Shown in pieces: positions 25,967 through 39,059 of a stretch of 64,000 nt of DNA. The DNA is from Scatophagus argus. Its lineage: Eukaryota; Chordata; Actinopteri; Scatophagidae. The position numbers and the translations under genes are program-made. Under the pieces are notes generated by a model. The model had not been told where the DNA came from, ran no database searches, and saw only the letters and a program-made list of their open reading frames with translations. The stretch is from assembly GCF_020382885.2 (NCBI RefSeq), contig NC_058506.1, positions 8,596,318 through 8,660,317 of the forward strand. Direction: 5' to 3'. Position 1 is the first letter of the stretch, and every line of letters starts with the position of its first letter.

Positions 25967-28275
25967 TGCTGACCTAAATGAATCACAAATGAAATTATGA
26001 CCAGAGATGGTGTTAAATTACTCAGGAAGTGCACCACCAATGAATAACAAGAACAATCTTGTACCAAATGACAGCGTTATACTATGATACTAAAGCTGAA
26101 GAATTTGGGCGGGGGATGAAAATGACGAATGTAAGAGTAACAACTAGAGCTGCATCTGAGTAAGACATTTAACCCTCACATGGGACATAGAAGGGAGTGT
26201 TGGCTCAGAGTATGAAAGAGTGTGTAGAAATAAAGCGAAGGATTAAATTAAAAGATCATGTGTGCTCAGAAAGAATTATGTTGTGAGAAAGTAAGAGACT
26301 CATATCATTGTGTAGTAGTTTTTCAATTTAATATTGTTTAATAGCGTAACACCTAGAGTTGAGGTGGTTTATGATAAACTACAGGATGGGTAAACATACA
26401 AATTTAGTTGTTGTAAAGTATGTTTCATGTATTCATGACTAGATAACAATAGTTACACACAGTACAATAATGGAAACGTGAAAGCTAGTATGTGCACTGA
26501 AGTACACAGAGAAAAAGTTCATTTATAAAAGTGGCACATTTAGACACATTCAGTCAAACGTGTTGACTGAAATTGCAGAGCAAAAAGAGAGCAAACACCC
26601 TTTTACAAAGATACTGACTGAAAATGTGTCACTGTCATAACCTCTTTGGTGAAGCATATGTCAGCGGGACATCAACCAATTTGTGATAATTATTTTCTAT
26701 ATTTAGAAAACACTGCAGTAACCTCACAGCTGTTTACCAACATCTTGGTTTTTGTAGGGGATTAGCTGTTACTCAGTGATTACAAGATGCTCCCAGTAAA
26801 TACCAGGCCGCTCCCTGTTGATTTCTAAAGTACACAGATCTACATAATCCAAAGCATACAATCAGCAGCAACAGCTGTACACACACACACGTGCTCTGCT
26901 ATTTGTGCTAGGTTGCTGTCTACTTCACGCTCACATTTACAGTAAAATCCTGGTTGCTGATATTCTTGAAACGCATCGTGCAGAGTGACTGCTGCTCTGA
27001 CCTCATCTTCATTCATTCATTCATTCATTTTCTACACAGCTTATCCGCCTGACCTCATCTTGTGACATCCAATTAAGGGTTTAAATGCATAGCTCAGAGA
27101 TCGAGGTGCAGGTGAGAGTGAGGGTTAATCTGAAAGTGTGGACTGCCTGACTTCATCATCCTTCATCGCTCACTGCATGCACAGATAAGTCCTGATACTT
27201 GCCGCAGCTGGAAGTTTTCTGGGCGTGCCAGGACACCACAGATGTAACTCTTGTGATTGAGAAAGGCATGCTCAAGAGTTCAGATGTTTAGATATTTACT
27301 TCACTATTGTTGTTGCTGACTCTGGAATAACTTAGCGGACAGGAAGAAACCTCTCCTCCACATGCCCACATAACCACTGTAACCTCAAACAATGAACAGA
27401 GACAAAAGTGTATGACAGCCTGGGCTCCAGTGTGGAGACACAAGACACAAAGATGAGTTGTCAAATTATCAACATATCCAAGAATTAAAAGTATTTGTTT
27501 TGCAAGAGATACACTAGGTGTGCCTTTCTGCCCTCGAGGAAAAAACTGTATGTTTGATGCACGCAATCCTGTGAGGCATTTCCAGCCTTTCTGAAATGCA
27601 GCAAGAAATGTACAGTTTGTCTGTATTCGCAGAACATATAAACACAATTTGAGTGCATATGGGAAAAGCAGGAGAAGGAGTTTCCTATCAGCTATAAACA
27701 TCTCCATGTGTTATCTGCTTTCCTGGAAATTCAGAATTGTCAGTGAGTTGTGTAACTCAGTTTCTCAGATCTGTAAAAGCAATAGCTGCAGCGTGGCGAT
27801 TAACACGTAGCATGTCATATTTTCATGATTTAACAGACACGAGTTTGTTTGTTTGTTCTTTACTTATAAGACTGTTGCCATGGTGAGCAGTGGTGTGTTG
27901 TTTCGTTTAGAGTCCTTTATACACATAACTACCTTTGTCAGGGAGGGAGGAAGGAAGTGACAGCTGAATGAGCAAACAGGAAACAGGGAACGGGGCGGTT
28001 CTGCTAAAACCAACAGGAAGCTCATATTGCATTAATAAGTGAGACAGGCCAAAGATAATTACTAACAGATAGCTGCAAAAATTTGGCATTTTCAGCTTCC
28101 AGGGTGGAAGATCTCTTTGTTAAATAATGACACTGACATGGTCTGGATAATGGAAATACAAAGCCTCAATTTGTGCTTGTTTAATACATTAGTTAGTTGT
28201 TAAAACATGTGCACATTATCATCTTTTATAGTTTAAGGATTCCATTAAAATTAAATGTGCTCTGCTGTATCGGCT
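25967..28275. other. Transgelin intron 1, remaining part
   Basis: No coding exon is visible. A SINE tail fragment lies at 27010-27048. Short frames, such as one on the minus strand at 27288-27707, have no recognisable similarity. Confidence 0.6.
27010..27048 (-). mobile_element. Very short SINE tail fragment with (ATTC)n
   Basis: The ATTC repeats followed by TTTTCTACACAGCTTATCCGCC match the 3' tail of the SINE at 32665-33022 (TTTTCTATACCGCTTATCC). Only the tail is present, so it is either a severely 5'-truncated insertion or a chance microsatellite join. Confidence 0.5.
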
Positions 28276-28858
28276 TTAAAGGGACAGGTTGACATTTTGG
28301 AAGTCATGTTTCTCTGTTTTCCTGGTGGAGAACGAGCAGAGGAGACTGATGCTCTGACTGTTGAACAGGAAGCTACAGCTTGCATGAGTCTCAGCTTAGC
28401 ATAGTCATAGTCAGCTTAGCAAGTCTGGACACAGGAGGAAACAAACAGCATGGTCCTGTCCAAAGACTTAAAAAAAAGCCTATCAGCACATCTAAAGCTC
28501 TCCAATGAACATGTGACATTTCATTTTTCCATAGCTACAAAAACTGAAACATAAAAAGGGCACTTGACAGTTTCATTAGTTATTATATGACTATTCTTTG
28601 GCTGGGAGCAGTAACTTCCTGTATTTGAAATGCGGTTTCTAGACTTTGTGTTTGTGTAGTGATTGAACAAACAAGATATAAAGTGTTGATCCACGAGCTT
28701 TGGAGGTGCTGGTTAGATGTTTCCCACTGTTTCCAGTCTTTGGGAGAAGCGAGGCTTAGGTTGCAGCTTCATATATAACGCACAGATTTGAGCCGATCTT
28801 GACTCAGCCCAAGGAAGCAAATTAATTGCATTTCTCAACATTTTGAACTATTCCTTTA
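28276..28858. mobile_element. Teleost MITE-like repeat with imperfect terminal inverted repeats
   Basis: The left end AAAGGGACAGGTTGACATTT and the reverse complement of the right end, AAAGGAATAGTTCAAAATGT, are similar over about 22 bases. The interior carries words of a common fish repeat recalled from memory: CAGCTTAGCA, the GGAGGAAAC block, CTGTCCAAAG, CAGCACATCTAAAGCTC and CTTTGGCTGGGAGCAGTAACTTCCTG (shown here in pieces at 28595-28620). It is about 583 bp, has no transposase frame, and lies in transgelin intron 1. Confidence 0.65.
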
Positions 28859-29181
28859 TCCATCAGCACTAAACACCCGATTTCAGCGCTGGAAATTTAA
28901 CAAGTGACCACCAGCCAAAGTTTGGTCACTGTTGAAAAATGTCCTCATTTTGAAATTAATTTGTTCTCACAAAATATACGCAATAGAAACACATTCACAA
29001 GGACACGCACGAGGAAGAGGCTGACTGCAATCCTACTTGTTCTGATTGCAGGTCCTCAGTTTGGGTGTGAACGGGGCATTTAATTTGAATGTGAACATTG
29101 TTACATCCATTCAAAGTACACAGTGAGTTTGGTTAGATACGAGCCTATCTAAAGCTAACTTTCCCTCCCAACAGGACCAGC

Positions 29182-30197
<1,016 letters not shown>

Positions 30198-31275
30198 ATC
30201 TGAGCAGCACTTAAAACCTCCTCTGAGACACTCCTTCTTCTGCCTTCTGAAAGGCCAGCGAGGACTGAGAAACTCTGACTCTTACCTTAACTGTGAGGAG
30301 AAACATAACCTGGCTGTTTTAAAGGCTAAATTGGACCAAAACAGGGGCCGATGAGAACACACACACACACACAGCTGAACACACACTTCAAGCTGAGCAC
30401 ACATACGTAAATATATACCTTTAACAGTACAAGCAAACAATCAGACAGAGCATCTTGCATCATTTCAGCTGTTTTGCATGTTTGAACCCACTGCTTAAAA
30501 ATCAAATGTGTTTTACATTACGGCAAACTGGATTTTAGATTTTGTTTTTACCTTCCAGACACTCAGAGGGTTCAGCTCTTTTCAGTTCACTATAAAAAAA
30601 ACAACTTGCAGAGACTTGTAACTCATTGGAGAGAGCAGTAAGCCATCACATTCAATATTCAGTTTGCTTTTGTTTCCTCTTTTCAAACCTCAACCTTTTG
30701 GTGCATTCAAAGACACTCTGTTTGAGATTAAAGAATTATTCATGGATGAAACAACCAAACCCATGATCTATTTTTCCACTGTGTCCATGTTTGCTTTTTC
30801 TTCATCTGACAGCATTGCCCTTCTAAAAGCATAGAATATTGTGCGCCAAGGTATCCCTGAATGCACCGCCAAGGCGAGGTTTGAAAAAGTTCAGCTCACA
30901 AAGGCAGTACAACAAATGCAACTGCATGAATGATAAAGCCAGAACAGATTATTAAATTTGAAAGACAACCTATCTCCAACAAGTCTCAAGTTTCATTGAT
31001 TGTGTACTGGAATGAACTGAAACAAAGTGTGTGGAGTGATGTGGTTCACAATCATGCTAAACACAAAGTGTGAAGTTAATAGGTTACAACAAGCAATGAA
31101 TTGCCTGGTTTAAAAAACACATTAAATACAGCCATGTGTGTTTTACTTGCTCCGTAACACAATCTGCAGTTAGATGCTCTCAGATGACTCATTTCCAATC
31201 AATATGTTGGACCTTTTGAGGTTTAATACATCATTTATAATGACGATTTTGAAATAAAGTTCGATTTACCCATAA
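30198..31275 (+). terminator. tagln: Transgelin 3' UTR with poly(A) signal
   Basis: The first strong AATAAA downstream of the stop is at 31253-31258, followed by a T/G-rich stretch (AAGTCTCTTGTGTG). This would give a 3' UTR of about 1.08 kb. A short (CA)n run lies at 30359-30374. Confidence 0.6.
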
Positions 31276-32649
31276 ATAAGTCTCTTGTGTGATAAAAAGC
31301 TTAACTGAGATGGTAGCAGGCTTTGGCCACGTCTAGTGATAAGGCTATTGATCACACACGGTGCCAGATCTGGCAGCACCTGGTAAACAGTACAGCAACA
31401 TGAACCAATGTACATAGCAACCTTCAACAAAGTTTGTGCGGGTGACTACAGCATATCACCTTGCCTTGTTTGTTTTAAACCTGAGCTGTACTCCTCTCAG
31501 AGATAAGCAGATGTAATAAATGAATAAAAAATGTCAAGTTGCTCAAAGATGGGAGGAGAGAAAGTGGCGGGAGGGAGTGATGATGGGTGTGGATAAAGTC
31601 TGGATTTTTCCTGGCCAGGCTTTGTCTGGTTAGATGGAACGAGAGAAACTAAGAGGATTCAGAGAAGGACTATCACTATCTGCTGCCAAGGTTTTGTTTA
31701 TACTGTGTTTTTTTGCTTGAGTACCGACTAAACTGTTCAGCATGAACTGACTCAGAAAAAGGCCGGAGGTGGGAAAGAAAAGCAGGAAAGACAAGACATA
31801 CAAAAGACAAAGTTAAGTCTGACGAGAGAGAGAGAGATTATAACATAAACAACGGGGACCACTTGTTTTTAAGAAAGAAATGTCCAGAAGAGGTCAAACA
31901 TGGGAGATTAAGGTGGCTTGGGTCAGAAGGAGTACAGGTCAAGACACAACAGAAATCAGACAGCATTTCCAAAAAAGGAGTGATCATTGCAGCAGGAGGG
32001 CAAACAAAAAGACTTCCTTTTCCTCTTCCTTTTTATTCTTAGTCTGTTAACAGGAAACTGTGTTGACACAGAGGGATAAACTGGTATAATGCAAATTCAT
32101 GAGAAACTCTAAATAATTATTTACATAATTTTCACCTGCACAGAAACCTTAGAAACCTGCATAAATTTCCACACCTTCATGCTTTCCTCTGATGGGGTGA
32201 GATCATTTCCTCTTTATAACGCCCTTAATATTAAAACTTACTCTACTGTAGGTGAAGCTGCAGCATGTTAGCCTCTGCAGGATAGCGGATGTTATCTCTG
32301 CTCTAGTTTAGACGATGATAATTGCCAAAAAAAAGTTTATTATTTCAACACGAGCAAACATAAGCGAGCTCTTCGAGCCTCACACCACTCAACACAGCTG
32401 CCCAAGCTTAGCTCAAGGCTCCATGAACATAATGTGCCAGTTTTTAGGTCCCTGTAAGACATTTAAGACACTTTCCTCTTTAATATTTGTCACCAGAATC
32501 TACAAAAGACATCAACAGCAAACTGTTCAGGTCAAGAAAGAGAAATCAAAGTATATAAAATGGAGCAGATTTAGATTTAGAATCATTTCCAAAGAATTAT
32601 TTTTATTTATGACTTTTATTCGTGCTTAATTGTGAGAACAGTGAAACCA

Positions 32650-33037
32650 TGTAAACAAACTTCCATCCATCCATTTTCTATACCGCTTATCCATCAGGGT
32701 CGCGGGGGAGCTGTAGCCTATCCCAGCTGACTAGGGGCGAGAGGCGGGGTACACCCTGGACTGGTCACCAGTCAATCGCAGGGCCAACACACAAAGACAA
32801 ACAACCACACACTCTCACACTCACACCTAGGGGCAATTTAGAGTAGCCAATTAACCTAATGTGCATGTTTTTGGTGTTGTGGGAGGAAGCCGGAGTACCC
32901 GGAGAAAACCCACGCAGGCACAGGGAGAACATGCAAACTCCACATAGAAGGGCCCAGACCGAGATTCGAACCTGCTCTTGCTATGAGGCGACAGTGCTAA
33001 CCACTGCACCACCGTGCCGCCCTGTAAACAAACTTCC
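32650..33037 (-). mobile_element. Full-length tRNA-derived SINE with 15-bp target site duplication
   Basis: The body is 32665-33022, flanked by identical copies of TGTAAACAAACTTCC at 32650-32664 and 33023-33037. Read on the minus strand it begins GGGCGGCACGGTGGTGCAGT. It contains a perfect Pol III A box (TGGTGCAGTGG), a B box GGTTCGAATCT with one change from consensus, and ends in TATAGAAAATGGATGGAT, a GGAT-type tail. These features define a retroposed tRNA-derived SINE. The intact target duplication suggests a fairly recent insertion. Confidence 0.9.
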
Positions 33038-34027
33038 GAAAGATATTACACTGCCTCCCTGTCGACTTATGCTTCATCTATTGACTGAGCTACACCCATC
33101 ACCATATGTGCTTTACTCACTCATCACATCATATCAGCTATCGTTGTTTGATTTGTGAAGCAGCGATTCATTATTAGTTGGATTCGCTTTTCATGATTGT
33201 TTCAGCGCCTTTAGAGACTTACTGGGTTGTTAAAGAGCCGTGACTGATGTTAGCAGATGCACGCTGGTTGTGGCAGCTGCAGTTATTAAAGCTGGTTTGT
33301 AACAAAAAGGTCACTGAGTCCTGAGGGAAGGAAACTGCCATTCACATCCGTTCATATGCAGGTATGCCAGAGCCAGACGTTTAACTCCAAGTACTGCACT
33401 GGAGCTACTCAGGAAGGAACTGTGGATTTGTTCTTTTACTTCTTTTTCTATGAGGTTGTGTAACTATGTAACAGTGAGGTTTGAGGTTGAGTGATCAGGT
33501 GGAACTGATAACTCATAATTCACCTCTGACCTGCCAGCATGGAAGGTTGCTGAAAATAATGAGATTGAAAAACACGTGTCACATTTGAAGGAAGCTAAAA
33601 CAAACAAATGACTCGGTGCTGCTTTTTTATCCTTATCTCACAGTCTCAGTCATTTTGTTTTTTAGCAGAGCAGTGGTGCCCAGCCTTTTGACACAAGAGT
33701 TTTCTTTTTTTCATTCCATCAGGGTATTAATGAAAGTGTGGAAATACCAACACGCCACCGGCCTCACTGCAGTGGAATGCACTTTGCTGCCATACAGGGG
33801 CATAACAGGGGCGCCTTGAGGTTAAAGAAGTGACCTTTTGACTGGAGAGATGCCAGTTGGGAGTCCGTGGACTATCTGTGAAGATGGGAGGGAACGGAGG
33901 ATTTTCTCCTCCTTCAACAGCTGCCACAGTGCCGCTGAGCAAGGCCAGTGGATCTTATAGAGGGCTGAATTCAATAACAGGCTAAGGTCATCTGATGGTC
34001 ATTTTGAAATGCTGGAACCAAATAATT

Positions 34028-34065
34028 CTCTTGAGATGTAACTAAAACTAGTTACATCTCAAGAG
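34028..34065. repeat. Perfect 17-bp hairpin
   Basis: CTCTTGAGATGTAACTA at 34028-34044 is the exact reverse complement of 34049-34065, separated by AAAC. No gene is adjacent. Confidence 0.9.
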
Positions 34066-36370
34066 GAAGAACAGAATGTTGCAGACTTGAAAACAGGCGG
34101 TCGCTAAAGGGTAACAAGCTCCCAAACAAAGTAATGTCATGTAGTTTAAGCTTCAAATTTGAACCAGTCAGGCTCAACTGAAGTAGCTAAATGAAATGGC
34201 TTTACAGTCTGACTATGAGGCTAGAACTAATGCTACAGTTTGTAAAGTCAGAAAGGTAGTAAAGTCACTGATTAAGGCGTCTGAGTGACGTAGTGGAAAA
34301 AGCTGTCGCTCGCTACTGTGGGGACTTGGCTTCAGTGTCTGGCAGCAGTGCTTCTGGCTTGGCCCGAAGTGTCAAGATTGTCCTCCCAAGAAGACCAGCA
34401 GCTTTAGTTATCCTAGAAAGGGCCCTATCTCCTTCTAGCAGCTGGACAGTGTCTCTGCAGACAGGAGGTCGAGGTGGATGGCTCGACAAAACATTAGACA
34501 TCAACATGGGAGACAGAGATCTTTTTCCCTGTTTCCAGACCGTAACCACGATGCTGTCATTTGTTGTAAATTTTAAATGCTAGTGAGTGGGAAGCCAGTG
34601 AGGGATTATGCTGCAGTACATCCTTCTCAGACACAAACGCCAACATACAGTAGCATGCTAGCTTTCAGAGCTGATAAAACATTTTCACCACAGGGTCCAT
34701 TAGGAGCTGTTTTGTTTCTGTTGTTTTACCACAGCAAGAATGAATTATGACAGCATGCAAAAGAAGTCAGAACAGTTCAAAGCAAAGCACTCAGAAAACT
34801 GGATCTATAATTTAATGACAACTTGGCATACTGTATCCAATCGATGTGAATAAATAATATAACAATACCATAATGTTCTTGCACAGGGTAAGAAGAGCAC
34901 ACCTCTGAACTGCAGAAGGTGCAATTGTGCCTCCAGTTTTCTGAAAGAGCAAAAGAGGGACTCGGTATTAAAGGGCTGTTCCCAAATGTCAACCTTTTCC
35001 AAAGAGTAGATCAGAATGTCACAAATCTCTCAATAAATCTTTTGATAATACTGATCTCCCCTTACAAAAGATTGGGAATACAATTTTAATTTGCTTTGCG
35101 GGCGTGTATGAAATGTCAAGAAGTGATGTTAGGCCTGCAGCTATCAGTGTCACCCTCCCCTCTTTCAAAAGCCACATTTTTTTGTAAATATTCTTAAAAT
35201 AAATAATAATGACGACAAATCTTCACATGAAGGGTGGGGACAGGCGAGGAGAGTTGTGGAATGTGAGTAAGCAGATAAAGGCTTTTTAGCACCATAATGC
35301 ACTGAACTACATTTAAACAGCAAAAAATTCAGGCACTTATTGACAGCTAAAGCAATTTTAGGCTGCTTTGGTGCGTACGCTGCAGGCTGATGTCAGTGCA
35401 AGGTCATTATGGGATGCCACAAAGGGCTGCAGTCAAGAAATGATTGCCCTGGTTGAAAAGCTGGAGAAATAAATAGGACACCCTGACCTGAGAACCAACA
35501 GCTTTAGCTTTAGGATCAAGATAATTATCAAGAGGTGCAGAAATCAATGAGTATAAATGAATTTCAATGACCTGGTCATGGAGCAGAAAGACCCTCTGGA
35601 ATTCTCACGCACTGGTATTGCACAAGCCTTGACGCTTTTAAAACAGCTCTTTGTGCAAAAAAATCATGAACCAAACTGGTTGTAATTTTTGCACTCTAAG
35701 CTCAATTACCTTCTAAGGTGGTTTCAAGGAGGTGTTATTTGCGGTGGAGATTCTCTGCGAGTGTGGTTTTCAAAATGATGACAAGTACCCGTTTTTATGA
35801 AGGCGAGAGGCGCTCAGCTGTAGACTGCACGGAGGTCACATCGAATACGACAGACTTTGCCTTCAGGCTGAGGTTAACATGAAGACTGAATATCCGTCTG
35901 TGAATGATTCATAGGCATGAATATGGTTGGTTCAGAACCACAGAGGAAGGTGCTGCATATGACTGCGTGTGTTGTCAGCTCTGTGTCTGCGGCACTGAAC
36001 AACAGGACATAGGACACAGGAATATCAGGTGTAAATGGTGGATAATCTGAGTCAGAAAGCAGGCATTCCCCCTAAAAACTGTTTGAGGGCAAGTATTAAT
36101 ATGTGAAAGCTGAACCCTCAGTTCAAACGCCTTTAGAGGAAGACGAGCAGTTAAATATGCACTTCAATCCTCAGAGCTCACCTTGTGAAAACGCTGCTGT
36201 GGTTTTACACCATCCTTCAGATTTTTCTGTAAGCCAATTAAAACCCACATTTTAATTTCAACACCATGTCCTGCTGAAATATATCACTTAATGAACCAAT
36301 CATGTCAGTCTTGCACTCTATTGTCTGACTGTAGCTGCTGCAGTGAAGCCGTGAAGTGCTTTGAATAGAA

Positions 36371-36404
36371 GAGGAGGAGGAGGAGGAGGAGGAGGAGGAG
36401 GAGG
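36371..36404. repeat. (GGA)n microsatellite within a purine tract
   Basis: About eleven GAG/GGA units run into GGGGGAAGAGGGGGAGAAGG, giving a pure purine strand of about 60 bp. Confidence 0.9.
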
Positions 36405-38397
36405 GGGAAGAGGGGGAGAAGGAGTAGTTCCTCTCTGAAAATGATGTGGCATGTTGTCTGCATGACTCCTGGAGTCTTGTTAAATCATGTGAGATCTTGC
36501 TGTTGGTTTACAAAAATAATAGTCAGAAACAGTTAAATTATAGACAAAGATACACTTTTAAAAATTTAAACTATTATGGATATAAGAGCAAAACTCGTCA
36601 TTTCATTTAATGTTACCAGGAGTGCCTGAGGGTGTGCCGCACATTTTCATTTTTTATTGTGACAGTCGTCTTCATGAAATTATAATAATCATACACTTTT
36701 TGTACTGGGCCCATGAGGGCCCTCATCTGGCTGATGCTGGTTACTGCACCAGGCAGAAGCTCATATTTAAGACAAAGTCAGTCTGTTGTTAACAGCAAAC
36801 AGATTTGTGATGTAAATACTTGCTCTGCTGCTAAGCATATAAACAAAAATACCAAACTTTCATTCTGGGTTTTTGGCTTATCATACTTCTGCATTCGTTA
36901 TGACAACAACTTCTGTATTTCATTTCCACTGAAATTATATAATCTGATTGTTAAGTCAAAACATGTGACTGATTCATGTGAACTTTTTTCCACAAAACAC
37001 AACTTCACAAGGGTCACAGTAAAACAAATATGTACTTAAGTAGCTCATCATTTATAAAATCATGACATGTGAAAGCCATCAGACCAAAAATTTAATGACA
37101 TTGCAAGATGATCACAGAACCTGAACCTCATGAGTGAAATCTGGCTAATTTAGAATAGAAAGCCATTTGTTTTCAATGAAGTTTTTGTGGGATCTGTTAT
37201 CTCACATCGAGGACATCAAGTCAATCAGTGGACCAGCACTTTGCACAGTTTTGTTGCAAGCTGAACCAAAAGCTTAATAACTGGTGTCGCTGCCTGTCTG
37301 AAACCTGATCGCAGCAAATGACATGCAGGTCCAATACTCAGACAACCACCGCACCATTTTTCACCATAGCTGGAGGTATATTAGAAGCTCTGACACTTTT
37401 CATCATTCAACTGTGTATCGACAGACGAAGGAGTCAAATATTTATCTACATGGCCAGCCATAAGACATTTACAACATTAAGTGTTCATTTAGATTTGAAT
37501 CACTGGCAGTTTAAACATTTTTGGCTCAGATGAAATGCAGGCACAGTAATTTCTCTGTGTACCTTTTCAAGTAAAGCAGGTTTGTGTGACATATTTTTTT
37601 TTACAACGTCACGACAGCTTTAATTCTTCTTCGTTCATTCCCGGTTCAGACACATGAACTCATAATGTGCATCCAGCCTGGCCAGATTTCACGTAATGAC
37701 TTCACGTTGTTTGGTTTGAGGATTTGAGCTCACAGTGCTTCAAACAGTGTCGGACTCCAGATGGACCAGCTGTTGTAGCTGCACCGGGACAGTTTTGGGT
37801 CACAGTTAAAACTAATAAGAGCAACATCAAAAGTGGAAAAAAAAATGGCTTAGTAACTATGTATTTTACAAGCAGCAAGCAATCATATACAATCCAGCAT
37901 GCCTAAGTAAATGTTTAATGAGGACATTTTAATGTGCCTACATTGCCTTAGAGTGCTGGTGAATTATTACGTTAAAGATGCTTATTAGGTGAAAGGAAAT
38001 TAATCAAGCAATAAGAATGTCTCTTACTAAAAAAGAGGAGGAGTGGAACAAGCAGTGAGCCTTGTTAGTGTCTTTATCAATTTAGCTCTCTGATGAAACA
38101 GCTCCCCCTGCTGGTGAGCGTTTATCACACAGTGCAGCAAATCACAAATTGTTGATTTCAAAAGGCACAGCTGAGATTCAAGCATCGTCGTGTTTCGTCA
38201 CTCAACACAATTTGCTGGAATAGAAAATCCTACACGTAATTAGTTCTTTGTTTCTTTTTTTATTTTATTGGAATGCTTCAATAACGTGACAATGAGCCAA
38301 AACAGTGCAAATTTTGTATCGCGCCAAACAATCTCAATCCCCTTCAGACATCATTTTCTCAAGCTCACAACTGTACAACTGGGATCACTTCTAGACA

Positions 38398-39059
38398 CTC
38401 ATATGTAGGTCTGTCACGATAACTACTTCTGCTGCACAATAAACCGTCCCAGAAATTAGTGGTATACACAATATTATTGTCATTTTATGCCACTACGGTT
38501 TAATAATGCAATTACACTATGAAATGTGAAAACAATATTCATTATGGTTATGTTTTAGATGAGTTTTTAGGTTAGCTATATTGCCACTGTTTTTAAACAA
38601 ACTTGACATGCCAAACCCAAAACGTTCCCACAGTAAAGCTGTGCTGTGCGGCTTTTTCTGATTGAAATTTTGTATGTATTTGGAAAACCATCTGTTGGCC
38701 TCAAATAAGACGTAACCTTGACTTCGTCTGGTTCGCTGTCTATGTCGCTGTGTGTGTGGCTGCCTGAGCGCTGCCCACGCTGAAACTCCGACACTAAGAG
38801 CAGACGAGAGGCGAGAAGCAACGTGATCAGAAATCACAACAAAATGTGTCTCAGCAGCATAGTTTTTTGTCTGTTCAATTGGCTTAGGAGCAAAAAACAA
38901 AAAAAGGAAAGCAGTGCCGCACTGTGTCTTATAGTGTTTATTCAGACAACATCTTGCCTAAAATGTTAATGTTGGTGCTGTCCCTATGTGAGGACATGCG
39001 TGTCTATGCATCATCCTATAAGTTGATAATTTAATTATCGTGACAGTCCTACTCATACG
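38398..39059 (-). mobile_element. Decayed hAT-family DNA transposon with TIRs and 8-bp target duplication
   Basis: The element is 38406-39051 (646 bp). The left end TAGGTCTGTCACGATAACT and the reverse complement of the right end, TAGGACTGTCACGATAATT, match at 17 of 19. The flanks are CTCATATG (38398-38405) and CTCATACG (39052-39059), an 8-bp duplication with one change; 8 bp is the hAT family size. On the minus strand, frames at 38517-38900 resemble the N-terminal part of a hAT/ZBED protein. The BED-type finger appears split by a frameshift: the cysteine part (CQVCLK) is in one frame and the histidine part (LKTHLKHNH) in another. The catalytic domain is missing, so this is a non-autonomous or internally deleted copy. 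Confidence 0.8.

Larger units (their letters stand above)
31276..38397. other. Convergent intergenic region between tagln and pafah1b2
   Basis: No coding exon is recognised. In human this interval contains SIDT2, but I see no transmembrane-rich exon series on either strand. It holds one full SINE, one perfect hairpin, a GGA microsatellite and ordinary AT-rich sequence. Confidence 0.6.

Noticed and set aside
34286..34340. A tRNA-like A-box/B-box pair (TGACGTAGTGG and GGCTTCAGTG)
   Set aside because: Both boxes have mismatches, no cloverleaf can be drawn and no target duplication is visible; at most a very old SINE head.
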